The notes under the pieces are model-generated. The model was not told the origin of the DNA. It worked only from the letters and a program-made list of their open reading frames with translations, and made no database searches. Source: Rariglobus sp041662485 (GTDB lineage: Bacteria > Verrucomicrobiota > Verrucomicrobiia > Opitutales > Opitutaceae). From it: a DNA stretch of 64,000 nucleotides. This document shows, in pieces, positions 63,106-64,000 of this stretch. The translations under genes were made by a program, and so were the position numbers. The stretch is from NCBI GenBank assembly GCA_041662485.1, contig JBAZSJ010000005.1, forward strand, positions 62,001 through 126,000. Reading direction: 5' to 3'. Numbering within the stretch: position 1 is the stretch's first letter; each line of letters begins with the position of its first letter.

Positions 63106-64000
63106 TTATTTGAAGCGCTCCAGCAGCTCCAACTCGCCGGTCAGCGCCCAGCCGCTGGCGGCATGCACCAGCGCCACCACGCTTGCCGACGGACGCCCCG
63201 GCGACTGAGTCGCGTCGTGGGCGATCAGACCGACGGCCCGTTCGCCGCGCAGCGTTTCCCAGGCCGCCTCCGACCAGCCAGGGGAGCGGCTTTTCCAGTC
63301 AAACCCTTGCGCCGGTTCCGACGGCTCCATCTCGACCATGAACCACGGGGACGAGTGCCGCACCTCCGGACCGGTGGAGATTTCGATCGTCCGGGCCTGC
63401 GGCGATATTTTCAACCGCGCCAACTCGCGACCGTCCCCCGAGAAGAGGCGCGCGTCCAGTTGCGCGACCGGCACGACGCCCGCCCATCCGTCCCTCGCTT
63501 CTTTTGCAACCAGACCCGACGCCGGCAGAGGTTGCCCGGTGGCGGCATCCCGCCAGGTCGGCGGAGCGGAATCGTGCGCCGTCGCCGCGAGTTCAAAATG
63601 CCAGCCGACGCGCACCACCGGATTGCGAAACGTCTTTGGCAACATGGCGCGCGCGCGGGTCCATGCGGCGGCTCTCGCGGTTTTCAAGATTTCCGCGCGG
63701 GTATTTTCCGACGGCCAAGTGGAGAGCACGCTGTCCTGCGCGCGCCGGACATTCCACGCGCTCACCCGGAAGCGGGTCGTGATCCAGCCATTCGCCGGTG
63801 GCAGGATGTCGGCGGAGACCTCATCGCCGGTCTGGCCGGCCGTCTCTTCAGTGGATGCCGGAAAATGTGAACTCGTGCCGGAGGACGGTTGAGTGGGCGC
63901 CAGCGAAGGGGCGGCGGTTGACGGTTGATCCGGACGCACCCGATTCGGTGGTGGCGTCGCCGCAGGAGGCGCAGGGGACTTGGTCGCGATCCGCTGATCC
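63106..64000 (-). CDS. protein of unknown function, 5' end off window
   Basis: The minus-strand frame is open to the right edge, so the true start lies outside; a GTG at 63939 could also serve. About 298 residues are visible. The exposed N-terminal part is low-complexity and Pro/Ala/Ser/Thr-rich (APPAATPPPN, then APSLAPTQPSSGTSSH), as in linkers after a membrane anchor. The C-terminal part appears mixed alpha/beta with no family recognised. It is convergent with the glycan locus and separated from it by the inverted repeat, so it is probably unrelated to it. Confidence 0.55.
   Translation of the reverse strand, partial: DQRIATKSPAPPAATPPPNRVRPDQPSTAAPSLAPTQPSSGTSSHFPASTEETAGQTGDEVSADILPPANGWITTRFRVSAWNVRRAQDSVLSTWPSENTRAEILKTARAAAWTRARAMLPKTFRNPVVRVGWHFELAATAHDSAPPTWRDAATGQPLPASGLVAKEARDGWAGVVPVAQLDARLFSGDGRELARLKISPQARTIEISTGPEVRHSSPWFMVEMEPSEPAQGFDWKSRSPGWSEAAWETLRGERAVGLIAHDATQSPGRPSASVVALVHAASGWALTGELELLERFK

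Overview
The window looks like a chromosomal segment of a high-GC, polysaccharide-degrading Verrucomicrobium, most likely Opitutaceae or a close relative. The reasons are a very large Verru_Chthon cassette A-like pilin-type protein, a PEP-CTERM protein with autotransporter-type beta-strand repeats, a MoxR/DUF58/BatA/BatB operon, and a high density of glycoside hydrolases (GH2, GH16, GH38, GH39-like, GH42-like, GH116), each near a LacI-, AraC- or GntR/LacI-type regulator. The taxon is inferred from gene content; there is no rRNA or other phylogenetic marker here. No tRNA, rRNA, CRISPR array or complete insertion sequence was seen.

Layout. 1-20.4 kb: a partial GH116-like gene diverges from a LacI regulator. 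Then come a secreted GH39-like enzyme on the minus strand, an FAD oxidoreductase, a large multidomain GH39-like enzyme, a sodium:solute symporter, a small GH39-like enzyme, and a five-gene MoxR-DUF58-DUF4381-BatA-BatB/C operon whose genes are joined by 4-nt ATGA overlaps. From the symporter to the end of BatB/C the genes form one tight directon. 20.4-27.6 kb: a two-gene operon (DUF5107-TPR protein, then GH2) diverges from an AraC regulator, with a tandem direct repeat in the shared promoter. 27.7-29.0 kb: a VapBC toxin-antitoxin pair next to a truncated second copy of the toxin gene. 29.0-40.9 kb (minus strand): PEP-CTERM protein, GH16, LacZ, the giant Verru_Chthon-like protein, a small secreted protein and an AraC regulator. 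41.4-47.7 kb: GH42-like and GH38 enzymes and a GntR/LacI chimeric regulator with a strong AT-rich inverted repeat as likely operator.

47.8-48.7 kb is a gene graveyard: remnants of an esterase and of a sialate O-acetylesterase lie either side of a 112-bp MITE-like palindrome. 48.7-51.6 kb holds a PAS hybrid histidine kinase and an HDOD protein in one operon. 51.8-63.0 kb is a six-gene plus-strand locus for a surface glycan: GT41/SPINDLY-like TPR glycosyltransferase, UDP-galactopyranose mutase, a 1105-residue GT2-GT2-GT4 fusion, a GT-B-like protein, a sulfotransferase fused to a methyltransferase-like region, and a frameshifted capsule-synthesis-like gene. A possible sigma-54 promoter precedes it. 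The final minus-strand gene is cut by the window edge.

Working model: the first 47 kb serve capture, uptake and breakdown of plant or algal glycans (galactosides, mannosides, beta-glucans), each block under local transcriptional control. The last 12 kb build an export glycan that probably contains galactofuranose and may be sulfated. The least conventional parts are the glycan-synthesis locus with its fused enzymes, the MoxR/Bat operon attached to a sugar-uptake directon, and the cis-regulatory repeats.
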